From assembly GCF_034259325.1 (NCBI RefSeq), contig NZ_JAXIVS010000003.1, positions 372,001-436,000 on the forward strand: 64,000 bases of DNA, written 5' to 3'. A program made the position numbers and the translations under genes. Of the stretch, positions 26,576 to 35,635 are shown one piece after another (the stretch's first letter is position 1; each line of letters opens with the position of its first letter). Origin of the DNA: Hyalangium ruber. GTDB taxonomy: Bacteria > Myxococcota > Myxococcia > Myxococcales > Myxococcaceae. Under the pieces are notes generated by a model. That model ran no database searches, was not told the DNA's origin, and was given only the letters and a program-made list of their open reading frames with translations.

Positions 26576-28648
26576 TCAGAAGTGGTACGGCGTCTTCTTC
26601 GCCCACTCCGTCTTCGCGTATTTGCGCTGCAAGAGCTGGAAGGCCTGCTTCGACAGCTCGCTGGTCGCCCTGCTCTCGACCTCCGCGTCCTCGCACGTGG
26701 TGCGCGAGAAGCGCGTCTGCCGCACCGACTCGTGCAGCGCCTCGGGCACCAGCGCGTCGGTCGGGTGGCGCTTCGCGTAGTCCAGCGTGAAGCGGATGAG
26801 CAGGTCCGGAGACTTGCCCAGCGTCTTCAGCGCCTCGCGCTCCTGGCGCGCCTCCTGGCGCTCGGCCACGGAGATGTAGCGCGTGCCGCAGGGGCCCTTC
26901 GAGGCGTCGCAGTCCTGGTAGACGTCCGCGGCCTCCTTGCCACACCAGCCATTGGGCCCGCAGATGTCGTAGTCCCGCGCGGCCTGTGCCCGATAGGGAC
27001 GCACGTAGGGTGACATGCCCGGCGCCTTGAGCAGCAGCAGCACCGCCGCCATCTTCCGCTCCTCGGGCTGCGTGCGCGCCTTCACCCGCGCCAGGTCCGC
27101 CGCCAACTCTGGCGCCACCTTCTCCAGGTGCGGCTCCAGCGCCTTCTCCTCCTCCCAGCGCTCCAGCAGCACCGCGCGCGTCCACCCCGACACCACCACC
27201 GCCTTGCGAAGCTCCGCGCTCAGGGCTCCGAGCAGCTTCGTGTCCTTGAAGCGGGACAGCGGCACGCCTCCGTCCAGGAACGCACCCGCGCGCTCGGGGG
27301 ACAGGTGCGCGTACTTCGCCCACTCCTCGATCGTCAGCGCCGCCTCGCGCACCTCCCCCACCAGTGGCCGCAGCGTCATCGGCGGCAGCGGGGTCCCTCC
27401 CGCCTCCAGCAATGGGAGCAGCTCCTTGCGCGCCTCATCCACCCGGCCCATCTTCAGCGCCAGGCGCCCGCGCGCGGCACTCAGGGACAGGGAGGCCGGC
27501 GAGGACTTCGGCACCGTCTGGCTCCTGGCTACCAGCTCCGCCAGCTCCGGCTCATTCCCCTGGGCCCGGCTCAGCGCCGCCACCAGCCACGACACCGCGC
27601 CCGTCTTCTTCCACCGCTCCAGCGCCTGGGGGTAGGTGTCCGGCTTGTCGAACGTGTCCAGGAACACCGACAGCTCATCGTCCGAGGGGCCCTGCGTACG
27701 CCGCAGCAGGAAGTAGTCCCGCCACGCATAGCTGAAGTTGACGTCCGGCTTCTCCAGCAGCACCCGGCCCAGCACGTTGAGCTGCTTGTCGGGCCGCAGC
27801 CGGTAGTCGATGAACCACGTGAGCTGCCGCGTCTGCCGGTGGAGGTCCTTGAGCGCGGGCTCCTTCACGATGGCCACGCACCGCTCGCGCGCCTTCTCCA
27901 GCAGCGCCCGCTTCTCCGCCTCGGCCTGGGCCTTCACCGTGGACTGGCGGATGAGGGCCCGCACCGCCACGAGCCTCGCCCACCCGCTCCAGGGCGAGCC
28001 CTTGTCCTGGGCGATCGCGTCCAGGTGCCGCACCGCCTCCTCGTACTCTCGCGCGTAGAAGAGGGCCGCGGCCGTCTGGTAGGCGCGATCGGCGCGGACC
28101 AGCGGAGGCGCCTCCGCCGGCGCGGGCTCCGGCAGGACCCGCGTCTCACCGCTACAGTTCTGGAAGACCGCGTCCTGCGCTCGCACCCACCCGGCCACCT
28201 CGGGGCTGTTCGCTCCGAACTTCGCGATGCGCTCCTCCAGCGTCATCGCCGCCATCTCGAAGGCGCCCGTGAGGCAGTTGAAGAACCAGGTATCCGCCAG
28301 TTCCACCTCGGTGCCGAGGGTCCCTTCGGGGGGAGGCACGGGAACCTTCTGGCGCGCCTCCGTCCAGGGCGAGGTGTTCGACCCGGGATAGACGTTGAGC
28401 GTCCCGGCCAAGAGCGTGATGTGCTCCCGGTCCGCCGCGGACGGGCCCCGCATCAGCAGGAAGCCCACCGCCCGGCACATCGGGCCCTGTCGCGCCAGGT
28501 CTCCCAGGTTCCCCGCGAGACAGGCCTCGACATCCTCCCGAAGCGGCTCCTCGCCGCACTCCGGGCCACAGGCCTGGCTCGGCGTGGCGAACAGCAGCGG
28601 CACGGCCAGGACCACCGCCAGCATGGCTCGCCGGAACAGGGACTTCAT
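26576..28648 (-). CDS. Exported TPR-like helical protein (last gene of WS/DGAT operon)
   Basis: 690 residues from ATG 28648. A signal peptide (MKSLFRRAMLAVVLAVPLLF, cleaved near ATPSQA-C) precedes a helical protein with repeated tetratricopeptide-like segments, such as YQTAAALFYAREYEEAVRHL, SLSAARGRLALKMGRVDEA and further helices to residue about 600. Cysteines cluster near the N-terminus (CGPECGEE) and around CGPNGWCGKEAADVYQDC. The ATG overlaps the stop of the DUF3142 gene by four bases. The function is unknown; TPR arrays normally hold protein partners, and the context suggests a role in an envelope lipid process. Confidence 0.82.
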   Translation of the reverse strand: MKSLFRRAMLAVVLAVPLLFATPSQACGPECGEEPLREDVEACLAGNLGDLARQGPMCRAVGFLLMRGPSAADREHITLLAGTLNVYPGSNTSPWTEARQKVPVPPPEGTLGTEVELADTWFFNCLTGAFEMAAMTLEERIAKFGANSPEVAGWVRAQDAVFQNCSGETRVLPEPAPAEAPPLVRADRAYQTAAALFYAREYEEAVRHLDAIAQDKGSPWSGWARLVAVRALIRQSTVKAQAEAEKRALLEKARERCVAIVKEPALKDLHRQTRQLTWFIDYRLRPDKQLNVLGRVLLEKPDVNFSYAWRDYFLLRRTQGPSDDELSVFLDTFDKPDTYPQALERWKKTGAVSWLVAALSRAQGNEPELAELVARSQTVPKSSPASLSLSAARGRLALKMGRVDEARKELLPLLEAGGTPLPPMTLRPLVGEVREAALTIEEWAKYAHLSPERAGAFLDGGVPLSRFKDTKLLGALSAELRKAVVVSGWTRAVLLERWEEEKALEPHLEKVAPELAADLARVKARTQPEERKMAAVLLLLKAPGMSPYVRPYRAQAARDYDICGPNGWCGKEAADVYQDCDASKGPCGTRYISVAERQEARQEREALKTLGKSPDLLIRFTLDYAKRHPTDALVPEALHESVRQTRFSRTTCEDAEVESRATSELSKQAFQLLQRKYAKTEWAKKTPYHF

Positions 28649-29391
28649 GGCGACTTCTCCCGAATGCGTTGCAGGTCCTGAGCGCTCCAGGACCGAGGGT
28701 TGAACCAGTACGTGCGGCGCCCGGCGGGCAGCGTGGGCACGGGCTCGTCCGTCACGAAGCCCACGCTCTGCCGGCAACGCGCACCATCGAAGTCTCCGCG
28801 CCGCGCCAGCTCCGAGCGCACGAGCGCCGTGTCCGCGCCCATGCGGAACACCATGGGCACCACCTCGTCCACGGGCAGGCCATCCAGCCACCCATCGTCC
28901 AGACACCACGAGGCCAGCGCCGTCATGGAGAGCCGCAGCTCCGGCGGCAACGCGGCCCGCAGCTCCTGGAGCAGCACGCGGTAGAACGGACGCTCGGAGG
29001 CGCGCGCGTCGTAGTCCACCTGCACGGCGTCTGGCTTCTGCCGCCGCACCTGCTCGGTGATGAGCTGAAGCAACCGGGTGCGGTGGGCCTCACTGGGGAT
29101 CGTGCCCCGGTCGACCTCGATGCGCATCACCGCCATGCGGTACGTGCCCGGAGGCACCACCAGCGGCTGGCGGCGGCGGCGCGGCTCCACCCCGTCCCCG
29201 GAGATATGGAAGGTCACCGCGTGAAAGGCGACGCCTTCCTGGGAGGGGTCGATGAAGGTGAGCCGCTCGGGACGCTCCCAGGCCCAGAGGAAGGTGCGCG
29301 GAGGCTCGGCGGCACTCGTGGACAACGGCGCCAGCAGGAGCCCGAGGCCCCAGGGGAACAGGGCTCGGAGCTTCCGACACAGGGACTTCAT
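28645..29391 (-). CDS. Exported DUF3142 protein
   Basis: 248 residues from ATG 29391, with a signal peptide ending near APLSTSAAE. The mature part begins FLWAWERPERLTFIDP and continues with VAFHAVTFHISGDGV, VVPPGTYRMAVMRIEVDR and VQVDYDARASERPFY, the conserved segments of DUF3142, a family with a TIM-barrel-like pattern of strands but no assigned reaction. It overlaps both neighbours by four bases (ATGA): the acyltransferase gene upstream and the TPR gene downstream. All three should be translated as a coupled set. Confidence 0.85.
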   Translation of the reverse strand: MKSLCRKLRALFPWGLGLLLAPLSTSAAEPPRTFLWAWERPERLTFIDPSQEGVAFHAVTFHISGDGVEPRRRRQPLVVPPGTYRMAVMRIEVDRGTIPSEAHRTRLLQLITEQVRRQKPDAVQVDYDARASERPFYRVLLQELRAALPPELRLSMTALASWCLDDGWLDGLPVDEVVPMVFRMGADTALVRSELARRGDFDGARCRQSVGFVTDEPVPTLPAGRRTYWFNPRSWSAQDLQRIREKSP

Positions 29392-30767
29392 CCCTCGCTC
29401 CCAGCGTCCGTGGAAGCCAGGGAGCTCAGCTCGGCATGGAAGGCGCTCACCAGTCGGCGCGGGTCTGGAACCAGCCCCGCATCCACGGATACGCCCACCG
29501 TCACCTGCCCCGCGTAGCTGAAGATGCTCACCCCCAGCCCCAGCTTCGCCGCCTGGGGCACCCAGAACATCAACCCCGACAGCCGCGTCCCCGCCAGGTA
29601 CACCGGGTGCCGGGGCCCCGGCACGTTCGTCATGATCAACGTGCCTCGCGTGCCCAGCACCTCCACGATTCGCCGCTCCAGCGCCGCGGGCGCCAGCCCC
29701 ACCATGCCCAGGAGGCTGAAGGTCACCGCCGCCTCGGGCGAGCGCTTCAGCGCGTCCATTCGCCGCTTCAGCTCGCGCAGCCTCCGCCGGGGCTCCTCCT
29801 CCCGCACCGGCAGATCCAGGAACACCAGCCCGAAGCGGTTGCCCAGCTCGCGCGGGATCGGCTCGTCCAGCGGGCGCAGGTTCACGGGGATGAAGGCGCG
29901 CAGGTCCTCCACCGCCCCGCCCCGCTCCACCAGATAGCGGCGCAGCGCCCCGGTGACCGCCGCGAGCAGCACGTCGTTGATGGTGCTCTCCGTGGCCCGG
30001 CCAATGGCCTTCACCTCCTCGAGCGGAATCGGCTCGGACCACGCGGCGCGCTTCACCGTGCCCAGCTCGCCCCGCAGCACCGTGGGCGGATCCGCGGGCA
30101 GCAGCGCCAGCCGGCTCAGCGTCGCCGCCCCTCGCGCGCCCTGGCGCACCAGGTCTCCCACCTGGATGGGCTCGGCGATGAGCTCCGCCCCCCGCTTCCA
30201 CGCAGCCCGAGTGCCCTGGGCCACCGTGCGCGCCCCGCGCAGCAGCTTCATCCACCCCGGCGTCGGCGCCTCCCGCCGCTCCGGCTCCGGCGTGAAGTGT
30301 CCCTCCGCGCGCTCATCCATGAGCGACAGCAGCACCCGCGCCAGGGCGATGCCATCGGCGATCGAGTGGTGCAGGCGGGCCAGCAGCGCACCTCCCTGCC
30401 CGAAGCCCTCCACCACGTGGAGCTGCCAGAGGGGGCGCGAGCGCTCCAGCGGCGTACTCATCCACTGGCTCACCAGCTCTTCCAGCGCGGCCCGGTCTCC
30501 GGGGGGAGGCACCACCGCGTGCTCCACGTGCGCATCCAGCTCGAAGGCCGGGTCCTCCTCCCAGTACGGCAGCCCCAACCCGCCTTCGGGCTCCACCAGT
30601 CGCTGCCGGAAACGCGGGAAGCGCTCCACCATCCGCTCGCGCACCACCGCCTTCAGCCGCTCCCAGTCCGGAGGCTCCTCGAACCAGAGCACGGCGGTGA
30701 TCATCATCAGGTTCGCGGGCTCCTCCATCCGGAGCCACGCGGCGTCGATGCTCGCCATCCGCTCCAT
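29388..30767 (-). CDS. Wax ester synthase/diacylglycerol acyltransferase (WS/DGAT)
   Basis: 459 residues of the bacterial WS/DGAT family, which esterifies fatty alcohols or diacylglycerol with acyl-CoA. The catalytic HHxxxDG motif is intact (LHHSIADG, His133-His134 to Asp138-Gly139). Other family features are the opening SIDAAWLRMEEPANLM, VNDV-like INDVLLAAVTGALRRYL, the PVNLRP segment and the NVPGP motif. ATG 30767 has GAGG upstream, and GTG 30770 is an alternative. It is the first gene of a three-gene overlapping operon with DUF3142 and TPR genes. Myxobacteria store lipid bodies during development, which fits; the substrate preference is unknown. Confidence 0.94.
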   Translation of the reverse strand: MERMASIDAAWLRMEEPANLMMITAVLWFEEPPDWERLKAVVRERMVERFPRFRQRLVEPEGGLGLPYWEEDPAFELDAHVEHAVVPPPGDRAALEELVSQWMSTPLERSRPLWQLHVVEGFGQGGALLARLHHSIADGIALARVLLSLMDERAEGHFTPEPERREAPTPGWMKLLRGARTVAQGTRAAWKRGAELIAEPIQVGDLVRQGARGAATLSRLALLPADPPTVLRGELGTVKRAAWSEPIPLEEVKAIGRATESTINDVLLAAVTGALRRYLVERGGAVEDLRAFIPVNLRPLDEPIPRELGNRFGLVFLDLPVREEEPRRRLRELKRRMDALKRSPEAAVTFSLLGMVGLAPAALERRIVEVLGTRGTLIMTNVPGPRHPVYLAGTRLSGLMFWVPQAAKLGLGVSIFSYAGQVTVGVSVDAGLVPDPRRLVSAFHAELSSLASTDAGSEG

Positions 30768-30948
30768 CACTCGCCTCGGCTCCGGCCCGAGCAGGCCTCG
30801 TGATGGCCGCGTGGGCTCCGCGAGGACCGCTCTGGGTGCGACGGGCGGCGGGAGGTACGGGCGTTGGAGCTGGAAACGGGAGCGGCAACCGTCATGGCGA
30901 GAGGCCCTGACTCTCGCACACTTCCCTGGGCCGAGGCGCCTCCCTCTC

Positions 30949-31776
30949 CTACGGCTTCGCGGGCGGCTGCTGAGCGTCCTCGGGCTTCTCGCGCTGGAAC
31001 TGGAAGGTGCGCTTGGAGGGGTCCTCCGCCACGAGGGTGAGCGTGTCGTCCTCCACCGAGAAGGAGTAGTGCGGCCCCTGGAACTTGCCCTTGGACAGGC
31101 CGATGACACGGGGCTTGTTGCACACCGGCCCCACCGCCTGCCCGTCCTTCGTCCGCAGAGCCACCTTGTCCTTGTCCGTCACCGCGAAGCTGCCCCAGGC
31201 TCGCACCTCCAGGGCGTTGCCCCGCCCGAGCGTGGCGTCCTCCAGCTTCGTCCGCATCAGGAAGCAGCCCTCGGGGGTTACCTCCAGGATTCGCTCGTAG
31301 TCGGCGCGCGGCTCCGGGTTGAGCTGGGTGGGAGAGTCCTTGGGCTTGGGCGTGAGCGTCGCCGCCGAGAGCACCCACCGGCCCACCACCTCCTTCGGTG
31401 GCTTCCCCCCCTCCACAGCGAAGCCGGTGCATGGCGAGGGCTTCTCCTTCTCCGGGCTGGGCGGCGCCGGCTCGAAGGCCTTCTGGCAGGTCTTCCCGCA
31501 CACCCGCGCGGAGCAGGCGGTGTCATCCGGCGCACAGCCCGCCTTCGCGGTGCAGACCTCGAGCCGTTTGAGCGCCTCTTCACAGCCCTGGCGCAGGCAG
31601 TTCTCCATGCAGCTCGAGTCGATGCACTCGGAGACACAGACCCAGTTGGCCGTCCCGCACACCCCCGCGATTTCACGGGGTCTACCGGAAGGGGCCTGGG
31701 CCATGGCGGGAAGGGAACAGCCCAGGAGCATCAAAACGAGGAGTGCGCGCGACATGAGCCCGCGAAAGGTCATCAT
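30949..31776 (-). CDS. Cys-rich exported protein of unknown function
   Basis: 275 residues from ATG 31776 (or the adjacent ATG 31773, or 31755). The signal peptide (MSRALLVLMLLGCSLPAMAQA) is followed by a domain with ten or so cysteines in a CVSECIDSSCMENCLRQGC-like pattern (to about residue 100), probably disulfide-bonded. The second half is a beta-rich domain with WGSFAVTDKDKVALRT and FSVEDDTLTLVAEDP, reminiscent of lipocalin-like signal domains that report a molecule's presence. I cannot name the family. It is about 180 bases upstream of the WS/DGAT gene on the same strand and may or may not share its transcript. Confidence 0.75.
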   Translation of the reverse strand: MMTFRGLMSRALLVLMLLGCSLPAMAQAPSGRPREIAGVCGTANWVCVSECIDSSCMENCLRQGCEEALKRLEVCTAKAGCAPDDTACSARVCGKTCQKAFEPAPPSPEKEKPSPCTGFAVEGGKPPKEVVGRWVLSAATLTPKPKDSPTQLNPEPRADYERILEVTPEGCFLMRTKLEDATLGRGNALEVRAWGSFAVTDKDKVALRTKDGQAVGPVCNKPRVIGLSKGKFQGPHYSFSVEDDTLTLVAEDPSKRTFQFQREKPEDAQQPPAKP

Positions 31777-31843
31777 GGGCCGCGCGAAGTGCCAGCGCTC
31801 CGGCCCGGCCGCGCGGCAAGCATCTACCCATGGACAGTGCGGC

Positions 31844-34800
31844 TCAGGGCTCTGTCGCTCGCACGGCCTGGAGCCGGGCGGCGAAGGCCCGCAGCCGCTC
31901 TCGCGCACGCTCCAGCTTCTCTCGGGGAATGGAGAACACGGCCCGGACGCGCTCCGGGTCTCCGCACCAGGGGCCGCCGTTGAGCACCACGTGCGTGTGC
32001 GCGTACACCACTCCCGGCAGGTTCTCGGGCGTGAGCCGCACCCCATCCACTTCCTGGCCCAGCCATGCGCCTACGCGGGGCGCCAGGAAGAGGCCCCCCA
32101 CCTCGGAGGTGTCGGAGCGTCCATCTCCCGGCAGGGCCCCCACCAGGAGCGCCCGCTTCTCGGCCAGCTCGCGCCGCATGCGCACTAGGAACTCGCGCAG
32201 GGCCTTGTGCCGCGTGGGGTACAGGAGCCGGCCCTCGGGGCTGCGCGCATAGGCGGAGTACAGCCACGCGGCGGCGCGCGCCGTGGACACCATCGGCGGC
32301 ACCAGTCCGCTCTCGTGCAGGGCCGTGGCAAGCGCCCGGTCCCGTGTCGCCAGCCAGCCCAGGCGCAGGCCCCCGGCGGCGAACTCCTTCGAGAGCCCTC
32401 CGAGCACCACCGTCCGCGCCCCCACCCCGGGCACCACCTGCTCCAGGGACACGGGGCTGTGGACTGTCTCCGCCGTGGGGTTCGTCAGGTGTACCAGCCC
32501 GAAGATTTCATCCGACACCAGCAGGGCGCGCTGCTCCACCGCCCATGTCGCCAGCGCCACCAGCTCCTCGTGCGTCAGGTAGCTCCCCTCGGGGTTGGAG
32601 GGCTGGGAGATGACCGCCACGTCCGGCCCCCCGGGCCCCCGCCGCTCCTGGAGCGCCGAGAGTGGCCCCAGCTCCACCTCGCACCCGGCCGCCACCCACG
32701 TGGGAGCCAGCACCCCGTAGCAGGGCGTGGCGAGGAACACGCGCGGTGCGCGCCCCAACCGCCGGCGCAGGGCCACCCCCAGGTGGTGTACCAGCGGCCA
32801 CACGCCCTGGCCGAGCACGATGTCCTCCGGGGCATAGCGCGCTCCCCGGGTCTCCAGGAGGAAGCCCACCACCGCCTCGGCCAGCCCGTGCTGCCGGCTG
32901 TCCTCGCGGGGCGCGGCGAGCGCGGCGATGAGGCCCTCCACGAGCGCCTGGGGCATGGCCGCCTCGTTCTCGCCGTAGTCCAGCCGCACCAGCTCCGGGT
33001 CCTCGTCCCGGAACGGCTTGGGGGCGAACGCGGGGAAGCCCGAAAGGCGCTGGATGCGGGCCGAGCGCGGCAGCGGCACCGCCGGCGCCCACTCCGCCAG
33101 GGGGCGCTCCGGCTCCGCGAAGGAGATTCGGAAGGTGAGCAACTCCTCGAAGGTGCGCTCGTAGAACCATTGCGCCAGCGTGCCAATCCGCGAGTACGTC
33201 ACCTCCGCGGCCACCTCCAGGTCCGCGCGCAGCGGCGCCGGCACGGGCAACAGCAACGTCAGCTCCAGGTCCGGCCAGACAGCGTTCTTGATGAGGCCGT
33301 AGAGCACCACGAGGTTGGGCGGCAGCGGCTCGCGCGCCAGGAACTCGAAGAGCGTGAGCGGCTCCACCTCGCTGGTGATGTGGAAGAACTCGCTCTCGTC
33401 CAGCACCACCCAGATGCCCCGCCGCGCGGCCTCCGCGAGGATGTCTCGCAGCACCCCCATGTTGGTGCGCTCGCCCGGCGCCACCGAGAGGAACACCACC
33501 TTCACCTCGAAGGCCTCCAGCAGCCGGCGGACCTCCGCCAGCGTGCTGTGCGTCACCGTCGTGCGCACCTCCGCCCGCTCCAGCGCGCGCGCGTACACCG
33601 GCAGCAGGTTGCGCGACACCAGCACCCCGTCCCCGGGGTCGCACAGCGAGAGCAGCAGCGAGTAGACGGCCTGCTCGCGCTCGGGGGCGACGAAGAGCGC
33701 CTCCTCCGGCAGCCTCAGGTCGAAGAAGCGCTCCAGGTAGCGGGCCACCCGCTGGCGGAAGGGCGCATCCCCCGCCTCGTGGGCGTAGGGCAGCATGGGA
33801 GAGCGCGCCAGCCGCTCGGCCAGCGCGGCCACGAAGCCCAATTGCTCCTGGGACACGGCCCCCAGGTCCAGCTCCTCGGTGAGCCACTCGCTGCCCAGCC
33901 GCCGGAGCGCGGCGCGCAGGGCCAGCGTCTCCCGGGGCATGGCCGGCCGAGCCTCCCACACCGCCACCTCGTGCCAGATGGGGTGGCCCGCCTGCAGCCA
34001 CCCGAGCGCCGTGGCAGCGCGCAACGGCTCCGGGCTGTGAGCCTCCATGAAGAACTCGAACTCGCGCTGCGTGCGCTGCTCCAGCGCCACCAGCGGGCGG
34101 ATGTCCGTGTCCGCCGCCTGCATCACCCGCCGTGCCACCCGCACCTGCGTGGTGAAGCCCCGCCGGGTGAACATGCGCTCGATGATGGAGCGCCCCGGCC
34201 GGCCCGCCAGGTTCAGCAGCAGCCGCCCTCCTGGAGCCAGCCGCTCGGGCGCCTCGTCCAGCAGCCGCGCGTTGAGCCCCAGCCCGAAGTGGTCCTCGTA
34301 GACGTTCTGGAGCGCGGTGTAGTTCGACAAGTCATACAACGCCTGCGCGTCCGCCTCGGCCGGCGCCTCCGGCATCCCCTCCGTGCGCAGCACCTGGGGG
34401 ATGCAGCCCACCACGAAGTCCCAGTCCGGGCGCTCGGGGACGCCCAGCAGCAGGTCGCTCTCTCCAAAGGAGAGCCGCGCCACCATCCGCTCGTCCCCAT
34501 TGAGCCACGCGTTGCAGGTGGCCACCCAGGGCGCGTGGGGGTTCAGGTCCACGCCGTGGATGCGCGAGAGCCGGGTGAACTTCGCCAGGGCGATGCAGAT
34601 CCACCCCGAGCCGGTGCCCACCTCCACCAGCCGCTTCCCGTCGTACTCGTCCAGGGGCACCTTCAAGAGCCCCTCGAGGAAGGTGTACGCCCACGCCTCC
34701 GGGGCGAAGATGGAGGCGGGCAGCAGCAGCTCCAGCCGTTCCTGAGAGGCGCCCACCGCCGCCATCACGGTGACGAGCCGCAGCGGTGCGCCCTCGGGCC

Positions 34801-34933
34801 TGCCACGCGAGAGCTCCGCCAGCGCGCGCAGCTCGGTCAGGGCCTGGGAGCGACGCTCGGGGACGGCCAGAGCCTCCGAGAGCTCTCGGAGTTGCTGAAT
34901 GGCCTCGCGAGGGGACGCGGGGTAGGTCGCCAT
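31844..34933 (-). CDS. Plant-type methionine S-methyltransferase homologue (methyltransferase plus two aminotransferase-like domains)
   Basis: 1,029 residues from ATG 34933. Residues 60-300 form an AdoMet-dependent methyltransferase: PASIFAPEAWAYTF, LVEVGTGSGWICIAL, GVDLNPHAP, VVGCIPQVL, SNYTALQ, GLGLNARLLDEA, MQAADTDI and FEFFMEA. As I recall plant methionine S-methyltransferase, nearly every one of these has a close counterpart in the same order. Residues 375-600 look like a degenerate fold-type I aminotransferase (LDESEFF, YGLIKNAVWPDLEL). Residues 625-1029 look like an intact one: SQPSNPEG (Asn780), SDEIFGL (Asp808), GLSKEFAAGGLRLGW (Lys849) and HVVLNGGPW. The expected reaction is AdoMet plus methionine to S-methylmethionine, in the cytoplasm. 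A TTG at 34981 is a less likely start. Confidence 0.85.
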   Translation of the reverse strand: MATYPASPREAIQQLRELSEALAVPERRSQALTELRALAELSRGRPEGAPLRLVTVMAAVGASQERLELLLPASIFAPEAWAYTFLEGLLKVPLDEYDGKRLVEVGTGSGWICIALAKFTRLSRIHGVDLNPHAPWVATCNAWLNGDERMVARLSFGESDLLLGVPERPDWDFVVGCIPQVLRTEGMPEAPAEADAQALYDLSNYTALQNVYEDHFGLGLNARLLDEAPERLAPGGRLLLNLAGRPGRSIIERMFTRRGFTTQVRVARRVMQAADTDIRPLVALEQRTQREFEFFMEAHSPEPLRAATALGWLQAGHPIWHEVAVWEARPAMPRETLALRAALRRLGSEWLTEELDLGAVSQEQLGFVAALAERLARSPMLPYAHEAGDAPFRQRVARYLERFFDLRLPEEALFVAPEREQAVYSLLLSLCDPGDGVLVSRNLLPVYARALERAEVRTTVTHSTLAEVRRLLEAFEVKVVFLSVAPGERTNMGVLRDILAEAARRGIWVVLDESEFFHITSEVEPLTLFEFLAREPLPPNLVVLYGLIKNAVWPDLELTLLLPVPAPLRADLEVAAEVTYSRIGTLAQWFYERTFEELLTFRISFAEPERPLAEWAPAVPLPRSARIQRLSGFPAFAPKPFRDEDPELVRLDYGENEAAMPQALVEGLIAALAAPREDSRQHGLAEAVVGFLLETRGARYAPEDIVLGQGVWPLVHHLGVALRRRLGRAPRVFLATPCYGVLAPTWVAAGCEVELGPLSALQERRGPGGPDVAVISQPSNPEGSYLTHEELVALATWAVEQRALLVSDEIFGLVHLTNPTAETVHSPVSLEQVVPGVGARTVVLGGLSKEFAAGGLRLGWLATRDRALATALHESGLVPPMVSTARAAAWLYSAYARSPEGRLLYPTRHKALREFLVRMRRELAEKRALLVGALPGDGRSDTSEVGGLFLAPRVGAWLGQEVDGVRLTPENLPGVVYAHTHVVLNGGPWCGDPERVRAVFSIPREKLERARERLRAFAARLQAVRATEP

Positions 34934-35119
34934 ACGGTGCGCGGAATGCTGGCACGCCGGGCTCTTGGCGCACCATGCCAAAGCCCTGTCCCGTCCCGAC
35001 CCATGAGGCCCAGGCCCGCACTGGCGTCATCACGCAAACGTTTGGCGCCCTTCCCTACACTCACCCGGCGTATCAGGGAAAACCTTGAATCTCTCCCAAG
35101 TCCGATGGAGAAAGCGCCC

Positions 35120-35626
35120 ATGTCGCTCCAACCCGTAGTGAATGTCCCTGGCACCCTCGAGGGGCCGCCTCCCGAGATGCCCTCCTCCGTCGCGACGCAG
35201 CACGCCCAGCCGTCCCGGGCTCCCGCGCTGGCGCCCATGTGGGAGATTCTCGAGGCCGAGACGCGGGGGTCGGAGGCGGGGCGGGACGAGAAGGTGGACG
35301 GGTGGAGTGGCCAGCCGTGGCGGCGCCAGCTGAAGAACCCTCGGGACTACGAGCGGCAGGTGGCGCGCGATCCGCTGGTGGGGCGGCTGCTGTGCGAGGG
35401 GCACGCGACGGACGCGGAGATGGCCTGGCTGGCCGGGGGTATCCAGGCCGCGGCGTCCCCGCGCACGCTGAGCATCCGCCAGGTGGTGGTGTTCGCCGAG
35501 GGGCTCAACGGGCGCATTGCTCGCGCGCGCTCGGACGACGAGCTGCTGCAGCTGGTGTACCTGCGCCGCAACGCCGAGGACCTGGCGTGGCGGATGCTCG
35601 ACTGGGCCAACAGCGGCCGGCTGTGA
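35120..35626 (+). CDS. Conserved-looking small cytoplasmic protein, unknown function
   Basis: 168 residues from ATG 35120, chosen over ATG 35105 because GGAG lies nine bases upstream of it. The first 45 residues are Pro/Ser-rich and probably disordered. The rest is helical, with WRRQLKNPRDYERQVARDP, VGRLLCEGHATDAEMAWL and a C-terminal ELLQLVYLRRNAEDLAWRM. There is no signal peptide and no catalytic motif. It is divergent from the methyltransferase gene, with the two starts about 190 bases apart, and converges on a small lipoprotein gene. I do not recognise the family. Confidence 0.7.
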   Translation: MSLQPVVNVPGTLEGPPPEMPSSVATQHAQPSRAPALAPMWEILEAETRGSEAGRDEKVDGWSGQPWRRQLKNPRDYERQVARDPLVGRLLCEGHATDAEMAWLAGGIQAAASPRTLSIRQVVVFAEGLNGRIARARSDDELLQLVYLRRNAEDLAWRMLDWANSGRL

Positions 35627-35635
35627 GCGTGGGGC

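Noticed and set aside
32207-35119. Long + strand frame leading into the small protein at 35120
   Set aside because: The part before 35120 is antisense to the methionine S-methyltransferase homologue. Only the last 168 codons, with their own ribosome site, look like protein.
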